A DNA stretch of 20,444 bases from an uncultured Clostridia bacterium (GTDB taxonomy: Bacteria; Bacillota; Clostridia; Lachnospirales; Anaerotignaceae): positions 1 to 20,444 of the forward strand of contig CAJTZO010000042.1 of the NCBI GenBank assembly GCA_910583755.1, written 5' to 3'. Below, one piece after another: positions 6,548 to 12,626 of the stretch. Under the pieces are notes generated by a model. The model searched no databases. It was given only the letters and a program-made list of their open reading frames with translations, and had not been told where the DNA came from. The number at the start of each line of letters is the position of its first letter. The first letter of the stretch is position 1. Both the position numbers and the translations under genes were made by a program.

Positions 6548-7495
6548 TTATTTCATAGAATCAGTAGCACCAAGTACATCTTTAATTTTCATTTCAACCA
6601 ATTCTTGAATCAATTTTCTTGCATCACCACAGTAACCTCTTGGGTCAAACGCTTCTGGCTTTTCACCAAAGCTTTTTCTAATGGCAGCTGTCATAGCAAG
6701 TCTTAAGTCAGTATCCATGTTGATTTTGCAAACTGCTTTGGAAGCTGCTTTACGGAGCATTTCATTAGGAACACCTTTTGCACCAGCAATTTTTCCGCCG
6801 TACTTATTGCATGTTTCAACAGAAGATTCATCAACAGCAGATGCTCCATGCAATACAATAGGGAAGTTGTGAATTCCAGCAGCTTCTAATTTTTCTGTAA
6901 TGGTGTCTAAACGGTCAAAATCTAATTTTGCTTCACCAGAGAATTTATAAGCACCATGACTTGTACCAATCGCAATAGCAAGAGAGTCAACACCAGTACG
7001 TTTTACAAAATCAACAGCTTGGTCTGGGTCTGTGTAAGTTGCATTTGCAGCATCAACTTTGACATCATCTTCCACACCAGCCAATTTACCTAATTCTGCT
7101 TCTACAACAACATTATGTGCATGAGCAAAGTCAACTACTTCTTTTGTTTTTGCTACATTTTCTTCATAATCGTAGTGAGAACCATCAAACATAACAGAGG
7201 TAAAACCGGCAGCAATACATTCTTTTACTGTTTCAAAGTCTGGACCATGGTCCAAATGTAAAGCAATGTCAATTCCTGTTTCTTCCACAGCAGCATCAAC
7301 CATAGCTTTTAAGTAAAGAGGACCTGCATATTTCAAAGCACTTTTAGAAACTTGCAAAATAACAGCAGAATTTTGTGCTTTTGCAGCATTTACAACACCT
7401 TGAATAATTTCCATATTGTTGATGTTGAATGCACCAATTGCATAATGTCCTTCGAAAGCCTTTTCAAACATTTTTTTTGTTGTAACTAAAGCCAT
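6548..7495 (-). CDS. fba: Class II fructose-1,6-bisphosphate aldolase
   Basis: The 315-residue Zn-dependent enzyme interconverts fructose-1,6-bisphosphate with glyceraldehyde-3-phosphate and dihydroxyacetone phosphate in glycolysis and gluconeogenesis. Class II markers are clear: GAFNINNMEI near 21, LHLDHGPDFE (79-88) with the zinc-ligand His83 and catalytic Asp82, VEAELGKLAG near 131, IGTSHGAYK near 176, and VLHGAS followed by KINMDTDLR near 209-262. The length fits the shorter clostridial/Bacillus-type enzymes. An AGAGAGGTG site precedes the ATG, and a strong promoter faces lspA on the other strand. The opposing enzyme fructose-1,6-bisphosphatase is encoded at 14715-16697. Codon choice looks more biased towards preferred codons than in the neighbours, as expected for a highly expressed gene. 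Confidence 0.96.
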   Translation of the reverse strand: MALVTTKKMFEKAFEGHYAIGAFNINNMEIIQGVVNAAKAQNSAVILQVSKSALKYAGPLYLKAMVDAAVEETGIDIALHLDHGPDFETVKECIAAGFTSVMFDGSHYDYEENVAKTKEVVDFAHAHNVVVEAELGKLAGVEDDVKVDAANATYTDPDQAVDFVKRTGVDSLAIAIGTSHGAYKFSGEAKLDFDRLDTITEKLEAAGIHNFPIVLHGASAVDESSVETCNKYGGKIAGAKGVPNEMLRKAASKAVCKINMDTDLRLAMTAAIRKSFGEKPEAFDPRGYCGDARKLIQELVEMKIKDVLGATDSMK

Positions 7496-7545
7496 TTAAA
7501 AACACCTCTCTCTTTCTTTTAAAAAATATAAATACCTTCTTTTAA

Positions 7546-7574
7546 ATTATAATACAGCATTTCGTTTGTGACAA
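7546..7574 (-). promoter_or_regulatory. Promoter of fba
   Basis: On the minus strand, TTGTCA (7574-7569), a 17-bp spacer and TATAAT (7551-7546). It is divergent from the lspA promoter, whose -35 box is only 7 bp away. Confidence 0.85.
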
Positions 7575-7580
7575 GACTTT

Positions 7581-7610
7581 TTAGCATTTTTTATGAAAAT
7601 ATGGTATACT
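7581..7610 (+). promoter_or_regulatory. Promoter of lspA, extended -10 type
   Basis: TTAGCA (7581-7586), an 18-bp spacer and TATACT (7605-7610) with TG one base upstream of the -10 box. Confidence 0.72.
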
Positions 7611-7633
7611 TTAACAAGAAAGGAGAGAAGAAA

Positions 7634-8092
7634 ATGTATTTGATAATAGGAATAGTTTTTTTAGATCTTTTGACAAAATATTTAATTTGTCAAAAGGTAA
7701 AAGAAGGACAAAAAATAGAAATTGTAAAAAAACGTTATTTTTTATGGCACATAAAAAATAAAGGTGCAGCATATAATAGTTTTGAAGGGCATACCAAAGA
7801 AATCAAAGTGGTATCCATCATTGGAATAACTTATTGCGTTTTTCAGTTAATAAAAGGAAAAAATAAAGTAGGATATGCTTTTCTGCTGGGTGGGGCAATC
7901 GGTAATTTTATAGAAAGAATAAAATATGGTGCAGTAACGGATTTTTTATTTTGGGATTTCCCCTGCAAAACAAAAAATACGCTATTAAAAAAACTTCAGA
8001 ATCATAAACCTATTTTTAATGTTGCGGATATTTTTATACTACTTGGTGCACTGATTATTACACTTCAAACAATATTCCAAAAAGAAAATTAA
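7634..8092 (+). CDS. lspA: Lipoprotein signal peptidase (signal peptidase II)
   Basis: The ATG at 7634 follows AAAGGAGAG; in-frame ATGs at 7568 and 7601 overlap the promoter and are discarded. The 152-residue membrane protein should have four transmembrane helices. Conserved LspA positions are visible: LDLLTKY (10-16), NKGAAYNSF (42-50), GGAIGNFIERIKYGAVTDF (86-104) with catalytic Asp103, and FNVADIFI (128-135) with catalytic Asp132. The enzyme removes signal peptides from prolipoproteins after lipid attachment. It differs from usual sequences by Glu in place of Asp in GNFIDR and by an extra polar stretch (about 108-126) before the last helix. It has its own promoter. No terminator lies before the 6S RNA promoter, so some transcripts may read into 6S RNA. 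Confidence 0.92.
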   Translation: MYLIIGIVFLDLLTKYLICQKVKEGQKIEIVKKRYFLWHIKNKGAAYNSFEGHTKEIKVVSIIGITYCVFQLIKGKNKVGYAFLLGGAIGNFIERIKYGAVTDFLFWDFPCKTKNTLLKKLQNHKPIFNVADIFILLGALIITLQTIFQKEN

Positions 8093-8101
8093 AATTAGGT
8101 A

Positions 8102-8130
8102 TTGTCATAATCAAAAAAACATACTATAAT
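8102..8130 (+). promoter_or_regulatory. Promoter of the 6S RNA gene
   Basis: TTGTCA (8102-8107), a 17-bp spacer and TATAAT (8125-8130), predicting a transcript start near 8137. Confidence 0.85.
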
Positions 8131-8136
8131 ATAAAT

Positions 8137-8362
8137 TGTAAAACGAATTGTTACAAAATGTTTTAATTTCCTGAAGTGTTCGACAATCCTGCCATAATTG
8201 AACCTACATGACTTAAACGGGATTCCTATATGTAAAAGATATGTCAGGCCTCAAGATAATTCCCTTTGGGCAGAGGAAGGCAGAGTCTTTGCTGCGGTTG
8301 CCCACCTGGCGTAGGCTAGGTGTCAAGCGGTAGGAACCGGCATTTTGGGATTAAAAATGTGT
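8137..8362 (+). ncRNA. ssrS: 6S RNA
   Basis: 6S RNA binds the housekeeping RNA polymerase holoenzyme by mimicking an open promoter and lowers transcription in stationary phase. The diagnostic closing stem is present: TCCTGAAGTG (8169-8178) pairs over ten bases with CATTTTGGGA (8341-8350), followed by GTTCG on the 5' side and preceded by CCGG on the 3' side, as in other bacterial 6S RNAs. The 3' half has the clostridial-type GCTGCGGTTGCCCACCT and AAGCGGTAGGAACCGG segments. The 182-nt core is extended by a weaker outer AT-rich stem. It has its own promoter and terminator. The mature ends are estimates. Confidence 0.9.
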
Positions 8363-8397
8363 ACTCTATTGTCATTTGATGATAGAGTATTTTTTAT
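8362..8397 (+). terminator. Terminator of 6S RNA
   Basis: TACTCTAT (8362-8369) pairs with ATAGAGTA (8382-8389), followed by a T run. Confidence 0.85.
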
Positions 8398-8420
8398 GTA
8401 AAAATAAGTAAAAAAGATGA

Positions 8421-8620
8421 CAAAAAATTGAAAGAGATGACCAAGAGGAAACTGTTCAAAAAGTGGAAGTGAAAAAAGTAGAAGCATTTGCAAGAGATAA
8501 AATTATGTAGAACAACAAATAAAATTAGCAACCAAGTATGGAAAAATTTATTTACTAATAGAAGAAACACAATCTGTTTCTGGTATTAATAATTCAGAAA
8601 TAAATCTAGAAATATCATAA
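8421..8620 (+). pseudogene. Remnant of a decayed reading frame
   Basis: Two coding-like stretches lie in different frames with no usable start codon or ribosome binding site. Frame one (8421-8510) reads as an acidic/lysine-rich segment ending VEAFARDKIM before TAG. Frame two (8507-8620) reads on with VEQQIKLATKYGKIYLLIEE and ends in TAA. They meet within a few bases at 8507-8510, as expected from one frameshift in a former gene whose 5' part is gone. No family is recognised. It could equally be chance AT-rich sequence. Confidence 0.35.
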
Positions 8621-8636
8621 TGAAGATAAAATAGTT

Positions 8637-8672
8637 AGAGCCTTTTCTTTCAAAGAAAAGGCTCTTTTGTTA
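8637..8672. terminator. Hairpin terminator between the remnant and tmRNA
   Basis: AGAGCCTTTTCTTT (8637-8650) is complementary to 8653-8666, followed by a T-rich tract on the plus strand. It follows the remnant frame and may also end tmRNA transcripts coming from the other side, although the minus-strand T run is poor. The 80 bases from here to the tmRNA end show nothing further. Confidence 0.6.
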
Positions 8673-8749
8673 TTTTTCCTTGCCGTTACAACATTAAAAC
8701 AAACCTTATAAAATCAGGGGTTTACAGCGTTGTTAAAAATACCAATTTA

Positions 8750-9097
8750 TGGAGATGAGGGGAATTGAACCCCTGTCCGAAAATCTCTCCATAAGAACTT
8801 CTCCCATCACAGCTTTTCTTTTATCATTTCCTCAAAATATCGCCGAAAAGCAGGCTATATCCTTTAGTAGCTTCATCAATCTTTCCTGTTGGCAAAGCTT
8901 ACAACAGAAAGTGCACCACCTATCGGCGCCAGGTTCTCTAGCAGTGGTCGACTAGAGGCTGACGGGCAGCGCTTAGGCTGCCATTAAATATTCGTTTTTG
9001 TCGTTTCTTTTTAAAGTTTCCGGTTTGATATGCAGTTACCGGGACTGCAGATGGCTATCCCTACTTTCAAAATTCCCGTCGAAACCATTACATCCCC
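8750..9097 (-). ncRNA. ssrA: Transfer-messenger RNA (tmRNA)
   Basis: tmRNA frees stalled ribosomes and tags the unfinished protein for proteolysis. Read on the minus strand, the RNA starts GGGGATGTAATGGTTTCGAC (9097 down), the conserved tmRNA 5' end, and finishes with a T-arm (AGGGGTTCAATTCCCCT) and CATCTCCA. GGGGATG pairs with CATCTCC to form the 7-bp acceptor stem; the final A at 8750 is the discriminator and the terminal CCA is not encoded. The tag frame ends at TAA 8975-8973 and reads NDKNEYLMAA, with the stop inside the usual GGCAGC..GCTGCC hairpin. The resume codon is uncertain: AGA (9008-9006) or AAC (9005-9003). The gene lies 17 bp after smpB on the same strand, so both may be made from one transcript. 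Confidence 0.96.
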
Positions 9098-9114
9098 TCA
9101 TTGTAGTGACAAAA

Positions 9115-9588
9115 TTACAAAGTTAAATTTCGGATTTTAAAGTCCTTTTCTGCTTGCCGACGCTGGTCATTTTTTGCAATCGATTGTCTTTTATCATAGA
9201 GTTTTTTACCTTTTGCAATAGCAATATCTACTTTCACAAGACCTCTATCAAAATATACTTTTAAAGGCACTACAGTATAACCTGTTGCCTGAATAGCACC
9301 AGCGATTTTTCGGATTTGACTTTTATGCAAAAGTAATTTTCTAGTTCGCAAAGGATTTTTATTAAAAACATTTCCTTGTTCATAAGGGCTAATATGCATA
9401 CTATAAAGAAATGCTTCCATATTTTCAATGCGAATGAAACTTTCTTTTAAACTGCATTTTCCCTGACGAAGAGACTTTACTTCTGTTCCAACGAGAGAAA
9501 TTCCCGCTTGAAAAGTTTCTTCTATAAAATAGTCATGGTATGCTTTTTTATTTTGTGCGATAAGTTTTTTAGTTTTTTCTTTTGCCAT
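9115..9588 (-). CDS. smpB: SsrA-binding protein SmpB
   Basis: The ATG at 9588 is chosen for its AAGGTG site and the typical MAKEKTKKLIAQNKKAYHDY start; the ATG at 9612 would add eight atypical residues. The 157-residue length is standard. SmpB is the small OB-fold partner that loads tmRNA onto stalled ribosomes. Family signatures: AYHDYFIEETFQAGISLVGTEVKSLR near 17-42, CSLKESF, the central PYEQGN and NPLRTRKLLLHK (about 80-90), and the basic tail KGKKLYDKRQSIAKNDQRR (about 127-145), which enters the decoding centre. Directly upstream of ssrA, as in many Firmicutes. A promoter is visible 40 bp before the start. Confidence 0.96.
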   Translation of the reverse strand: MAKEKTKKLIAQNKKAYHDYFIEETFQAGISLVGTEVKSLRQGKCSLKESFIRIENMEAFLYSMHISPYEQGNVFNKNPLRTRKLLLHKSQIRKIAGAIQATGYTVVPLKVYFDRGLVKVDIAIAKGKKLYDKRQSIAKNDQRRQAEKDFKIRNLTL

Positions 9589-9629
9589 AATAACACCTTT
9601 TTCTGCATACAAATCAACGTTGCTTTTTC

Positions 9630-9657
9630 ATTATATCATATTCAATAAAAAAAGCAA
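9630..9657 (-). promoter_or_regulatory. Promoter of smpB (and probably ssrA)
   Basis: On the minus strand, TTGCTT (9657-9652), a 16-bp spacer and TATAAT (9635-9630). No good promoter was found between smpB and ssrA. Confidence 0.75.
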
Positions 9658-9682
9658 GTAACAAAATAATGACAAAAGATAC

Positions 9683-9717
9683 AAAAAAGCGTTTTTTTAC
9701 AACAAAACGCTTTTTTT
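9683..9717 (-). terminator. Terminator of the 75-aa protein gene
   Basis: The stem AAAAAAGCGTTTT (9683-9695) with AAAACGCTTTTTT (9704-9716). It lies just past the stop codon at 9725 on the minus strand, with a T run there; it could act in both directions. Confidence 0.8.
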
Positions 9718-9724
9718 ATTTTGC

Positions 9725-9952
9725 CTATGCATTTACATCTACACGTGTACCAAGAGGAATTGCATTTAGTTTGTCGTAAGCAATTTGTGCTTCTTCTGGT
9801 GTATGCTCTATTTCTATCTCTTCCACTTGAAATAAGTATTTTGTAATTTGTATAGATTGGAGCATATTCCATAAGTGACGCACATTTTCTATGATTTCTT
9901 CTTCATTTGTATTTTGTACTGTAATTACAGAGCTTTCATTGTTTTGCGACAT
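9725..9952 (-). CDS. Small conserved-looking protein of unknown function
   Basis: The ATG at 9952 has an ideal AAGGAGG eight bases upstream, and a strong terminator follows the stop, so this is a real gene despite its 75 residues. The longer frame to 10057 has no such site. The protein is acidic and soluble, with no membrane segment or cysteine. A polar, Ser/Asn-rich N-terminus (1-17) is followed by a predicted helix (EEEIIENVRHLWNMLQSIQ), a probable strand (YLFQVEEIEIEH), a second helix (TPEEAQIAYDKLNAIP) and an ending GTRVDVNA. No family is recognised. A candidate promoter lies far upstream (10129-10157), giving a leader of about 170 nt. Confidence 0.75.
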   Translation of the reverse strand: MSQNNESSVITVQNTNEEEIIENVRHLWNMLQSIQITKYLFQVEEIEIEHTPEEAQIAYDKLNAIPLGTRVDVNA

Positions 9953-10211
9953 AAAAACCTCCTTATAAAAGACAAAAATGTCAAATATAAATTTGTTTCT
10001 TTTTTCATCACAGATGTATTTAAAACAATATAATTTAAAAAAGGTAAATTGTAACATCTAGTGAAATGATATAATGATACAAAAAAAATAAAGAAATTTT
10101 GTGAACAAAAAATAAATATTTTATTAAAATTATACCATAAAAACACAATTTTGAAAAGACATTACAAAAAATATCTTTGGACAGAATGAAACTTTGTCAC
10201 TTTCAAATAAT
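9953..10211. other. AT-rich intergenic region between divergent genes
   Basis: No gene is supported here. It holds a weak minus-strand promoter candidate for the 75-aa gene (TTTTCA, 17-bp spacer, TATAAT at 10134-10129 preceded by TGG) and the left arm of a 12-bp inverted repeat (10162-10173) whose right arm is at 10216-10227. The rest is AT-rich with no convincing structure. Confidence 0.5.
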
Positions 10212-10227
10212 TTGCTATTTTTTGTAA
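10162..10227. repeat. Inverted repeat overlapping the GNAT promoter
   Basis: TTACAAAAAATA (10162-10173) is the exact reverse complement of TATTTTTTGTAA (10216-10227), separated by 42 bp. The right arm overlaps the end of the -35 box and the spacer of the downstream promoter, a position compatible with an operator, though AT-rich arms also arise by chance. Confidence 0.5.
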
Positions 10228-10240
10228 CAAGGAATATAAT
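10212..10240 (+). promoter_or_regulatory. Promoter of the acetyltransferase pair
   Basis: TTGCTA (10212-10217), a 17-bp spacer and TATAAT (10235-10240). Confidence 0.75.
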
Positions 10241-10261
10241 AAATATAGAATAAGGAGAGAG

Positions 10262-10294
10262 ATGGAAATGGAAGAAAGGAAAAAAATAAAATAG
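10262..10294 (+). CDS. Ten-codon mini-ORF upstream of the first GNAT gene
   Basis: An AAGGAGAG site (10252-10259) sits just before ATG 10262 and a second ATG at 10268; the frame reads MEMEERKKIK and stops at TAG 10292-10294. The next gene begins with TTG eight bases later and has no ribosome binding site of its own at normal distance. This suggests that ribosomes translate the mini-ORF and restart on the following gene. Single-base slippage in the A7 run (10280-10286) does not join the two frames, so a simple sequencing error is not the explanation. Confidence 0.4.
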   Translation: MEMEERKKIK

Positions 10295-10302
10295 AATAAT
10301 TA

Positions 10303-11004
10303 TTGTCAAAAGAATATTATTGTACAAAAGAGGAATTAAATCAAAACAATGTTGTATACTCTATTAATTTTAATGCAAAGCAGCCTTATATTAAGATACT
10401 AGCTTATCAAAATTGTGTTGTTATTTGTACATCAAAGGAGTTACAAGCAAAGGTAAAAGAAATATTGCAACATAAAAATAGAGATGAGATATTTGAATTT
10501 CCCTTTATTTATGGGCAAACGATTCACTATATTCCAGATGATAAAGATATAAATGATAATATACTTGTAGGATATACATATGACTCTTTTTTTGATAAAG
10601 ATATTTTTCAATTAAAGGGTTTAGTGGGGTTTGAAAATTCTTTAGTATTTGATGATAGAGGATTTACTTCAACAAGAGCTATTTGTACTGCAAGGTATCA
10701 CAATAACATTATTGGAGTAGCAGGTGCCACAGTATCCTCTGTAAATGAAGTATGGGAAATTGGAATAGATGTTGTAAAAGAACATAGAAATAAGGGAGTA
10801 GGAACTTATTTAGTAAAAAAATTAACCAAAGAGTTATTAAAACAAAATATTGTTCCCTATTATTCTGCTTCTGTAACAAATATTGCTTCTCAAATGGTAG
10901 CAAATAGATGTTATTATATCCCATTTTGGGTGGATACCTTTGGAACTGTTTTAGATGGCAGCTCTGTATATAATGATATAGTAGAAAAATTAAAATTGAT
11001 ATAG
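10303..11004 (+). CDS. GNAT-family N-acetyltransferase with long N-terminal extension
   Basis: The only start available after the in-frame stop at 10297-10299 is TTG 10303; the first internal ATG is near the C-terminus. The protein has 233 residues. The N-terminal half (1-115) is not recognised. The C-terminal half has the GNAT fold: a strand pair TRAICTARYHNNIIGVAGATV, the acetyl-CoA segment WEIGIDVVKEHRNKGVGTYLVKKL (about 148-171, with R/NKGVGT as the pyrophosphate loop) and a final NIASQMVANRCYY segment that matches the usual AxxLYxxxGF position. The layout is like the GNAT_acetyltran/ZmaR-type proteins, but the acceptor cannot be named. Translation probably depends on the mini-ORF upstream. 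It is 29 bp before a second GNAT gene. Confidence 0.75.
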   Translation: MSKEYYCTKEELNQNNVVYSINFNAKQPYIKILAYQNCVVICTSKELQAKVKEILQHKNRDEIFEFPFIYGQTIHYIPDDKDINDNILVGYTYDSFFDKDIFQLKGLVGFENSLVFDDRGFTSTRAICTARYHNNIIGVAGATVSSVNEVWEIGIDVVKEHRNKGVGTYLVKKLTKELLKQNIVPYYSASVTNIASQMVANRCYYIPFWVDTFGTVLDGSSVYNDIVEKLKLI

Positions 11005-11033
11005 AGAGTTTTTTACATAAAAAGGGGACATTT

Positions 11034-11465
11034 ATGGAATATAAAATAAAATTAGCTTATCATAATATGGAAGAAATAAAAGAATTATTTCAAGAATATA
11101 CAAAAAGTTTAGGCTTTGATTTACAGTTTCAAAATTATGAACAAGAATATAAAAATTTACCCGGAAAGTATAATGTTCCAAAAGGCAGATTATATTTATT
11201 AGAATGTAATAATCAACCTGCTGGTTGTATCGCACTCAAACCTTTTCAAAAGGATATTTGTGAAATAAAAAGATTATATATCAAAGAAGAATATAGAGGA
11301 TATCGTTTTGGAGAAAAACTAATGAAAAAAGTAATCCAAGATGCTCAAGAGATAGGCTATCATCAAATCTATTTAGATACGTTGGATTTTATGAAAAGTG
11401 CAATACATGTATATCAAAAATTAGGTTTTCAGGAATTTTCAGGAAATATCTGCTTACTATTATAA
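11034..11465 (+). CDS. GNAT-family N-acetyltransferase, small
   Basis: A 143-residue single-domain GNAT enzyme. AAGGGG lies before the ATG, and the previous GNAT gene ends 29 bp upstream, so the two are probably cotranscribed. Visible parts: QPAGCIALKPF (strand 4 region), CEIKRLYIKEEYRGYRFGEKLM (about 82-103; acetyl-CoA motif A with RGYRFG where RGxGxG is usual) and YLDTLDFMKSAIHVYQKLGFQE (about 115-136). After GF the chain ends within ten residues (FSGNICLLL), shorter than relatives, which normally continue with a tyrosine-rich YYxNP segment and a last strand. The acceptor substrate is unknown. No clear terminator follows before the rplS promoter. Confidence 0.8.
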   Translation: MEYKIKLAYHNMEEIKELFQEYTKSLGFDLQFQNYEQEYKNLPGKYNVPKGRLYLLECNNQPAGCIALKPFQKDICEIKRLYIKEEYRGYRFGEKLMKKVIQDAQEIGYHQIYLDTLDFMKSAIHVYQKLGFQEFSGNICLLL

Positions 11466-11513
11466 TCCTATCAAAGGCGCAATGTATTTTTCTTTAAATA
11501 TTTAAAAAAATGA

Positions 11514-11542
11514 TTGCTTTTTTTTCAATGAAATGGTATAAT
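11514..11542 (+). promoter_or_regulatory. Promoter of rplS
   Basis: TTGCTT (11514-11519), a 17-bp spacer and TATAAT (11537-11542) with TG one base before the -10 box. Confidence 0.85.
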
Positions 11543-11548
11543 ATATTA

Positions 11549-11617
11549 CCGTGAGTACAGGCAGTCCGCTGTGATGCAAAGGGTATCATAAGAATGTCTT
11601 TGAGGAAGGGAGGAAAC
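11549..11617 (+). ncRNA. Probable L19 ribosomal protein leader
   Basis: The 5' UTR of rplS is about 75 nt and can fold: ACAG (11557) with CTGT, TGAT (11572) with ATCA, and CAAAG with CTTTG just before the GGAGG site. Position, size and the GC-richer content against an AT-rich background fit the L19 leader of low-GC Firmicutes, where L19 represses its own translation. Assignment rests on context and fold, not on a model search. Confidence 0.55.
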
Positions 11618-11622
11618 AAAGT

Positions 11623-11967
11623 ATGGATATTATCAGAGAATTAGAAAAAGAACAACTCAAAAGTGATATTACACCTTTTAATGTAGGTGATACAATTCGT
11701 GTTTATGCAAAAGTAGTGGAAGGCTCCAGAGAAAGATTACAGATGTTTGAAGGCGTTGTTATTAAAAGACAAAACGGCGGCATCAGAGAAACATTTACTG
11801 TAAGAAGAATTGCTTCTGGTGTTGGTGTAGAAAGAACATGGCCTTTACACTCCCCAAGAGTTGACCGTATTGAAGTCGTAAGACGCGGTATTGTTAGACG
11901 TGCAAAACTATTCTACTTAAGAGACAAAGTTGGAAAAGCTGCAAAAGTAAAAGAAGTATTAAGATAA
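11623..11967 (+). CDS. rplS: 50S ribosomal protein L19
   Basis: The 114-residue length and sequence fit L19: IIRELEKEQLKSDI at the start, VGDTIRVYAKVVEGSRERLQMFEGVVIKRQNGG (about 22-54), TFTVRRIASGVGVERTWPLHSPRVDRIEVVRRG (about 57-89) and RRAKLFYLRDKVGKAAKVKE at the end. L19 sits at the interface of the two ribosomal subunits. It has its own promoter and a structured leader, and is followed by lepB and rbgA as in Bacillus; the rpsP-rimM-trmD genes that often precede it are absent here. Confidence 0.97.
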   Translation: MDIIRELEKEQLKSDITPFNVGDTIRVYAKVVEGSRERLQMFEGVVIKRQNGGIRETFTVRRIASGVGVERTWPLHSPRVDRIEVVRRGIVRRAKLFYLRDKVGKAAKVKEVLR

Positions 11968-11973
11968 TAAAAC

Positions 11974-12019
11974 AAAACAGCCTTGATGGGGAAATCATCA
12001 AGGCTGTTTTCGCTTTTTT
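11974..12019 (+). terminator. Partial terminator between rplS and lepB
   Basis: A perfect 15-bp stem (11974-11988 with 11996-12010). The T tract is broken by CGC, so partial readthrough into lepB, which has no promoter of its own, is plausible. Confidence 0.7.
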
Positions 12020-12055
12020 ACAAAAAGTAAAGGGTTAATTCGATAGGAGGAAATT

Positions 12056-12622
12056 ATGACAGAAAAAAAAGGAATCCACTGGACCATCCAATTAATGTTA
12101 ATTATTTTATTTGTATTTTTATTGAGAACGTTTGTATTTGGAACGATTGCGGTAAAAGGTTCTTCGATGGAGCCTAATTTTCATCATGGGGATTTTGTCC
12201 TTGTAAATAAATTGGCATATCATATAGGGAATCCCAAAAAAGGAGATGTTGCAATTTGTTGGTTAGATTCTGGTAATAGAAAAGAAAATATTATTAAAAG
12301 AGTCATTGCGGTACCTGGTGATGAGGTGGATATGCGCCTAAAAGAAGATGGCTGGGACTGGGAATATGTGCTATATGTCAATGGAGAAGAGCAAAAAGAG
12401 AATTATATATTAGAAGCAGTACAACAGCCTGGAACAATAGAATATCCCTTTGTGGTGGAAAAAGATTGTTATTTTGTAATGGGAGATAATAGAAATGCAA
12501 GTACAGATAGTAGAGAAGTAACCGTTGGCGCAATTTCAAAGGAAAATGTAAAAGGAAAAGTTATTTTTCGATTCTATCCTTTTGAAAGTATGGGTGTAGT
12601 CAAGAATGTAGAAGAAAGGTGA
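12056..12622 (+). CDS. lepB: Signal peptidase I
   Basis: A 188-residue membrane-anchored serine protease that removes signal peptides of exported proteins. One transmembrane segment (about 10-30) is followed by the catalytic domain outside the membrane. Box B GSSMEP carries the nucleophile Ser37. The general base Lys81 lies in NIIKRVIAVPGDEV, and MGDNRNASTDSRE (about 143-155) is the conserved box E. This is the Gram-positive Sip type. AGGAGG precedes the ATG. rbgA begins four bases after the stop, so the two are translationally close and share a transcript with rplS. Confidence 0.95.
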   Translation: MTEKKGIHWTIQLMLIILFVFLLRTFVFGTIAVKGSSMEPNFHHGDFVLVNKLAYHIGNPKKGDVAICWLDSGNRKENIIKRVIAVPGDEVDMRLKEDGWDWEYVLYVNGEEQKENYILEAVQQPGTIEYPFVVEKDCYFVMGDNRNASTDSREVTVGAISKENVKGKVIFRFYPFESMGVVKNVEER

Positions 12623-12626
12623 TAAA

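Noticed and set aside
8107..8362. 6S region as another structured RNA such as RNase P or SRP RNA
   Set aside because: The closing stem and GTTCG/CCGG bubble positions match 6S RNA; the hallmark sequences of RNase P and SRP RNA are absent.
8667..8757. Phage or island attachment site at the tmRNA 3' end
   Set aside because: tmRNA ends are common integration targets, but no integrase, direct repeat of the tmRNA end or foreign gene block is seen here.
8749..8955. A 68-residue open reading frame on the plus strand
   Set aside because: It is antisense to tmRNA and contains the complement of the acceptor and T-arm sequences; no ribosome binding site.
9642..9872. A 76-residue minus-strand frame overlapping the 75-aa gene
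   Set aside because: It overlaps the terminator and the well-supported gene in another frame and lacks a ribosome binding site.
10049..10075. Second plus-strand promoter upstream of the acetyltransferases (TTGTAA..TATAAT)
   Set aside because: The spacer is only 15 bp and a better promoter lies at 10212-10240.
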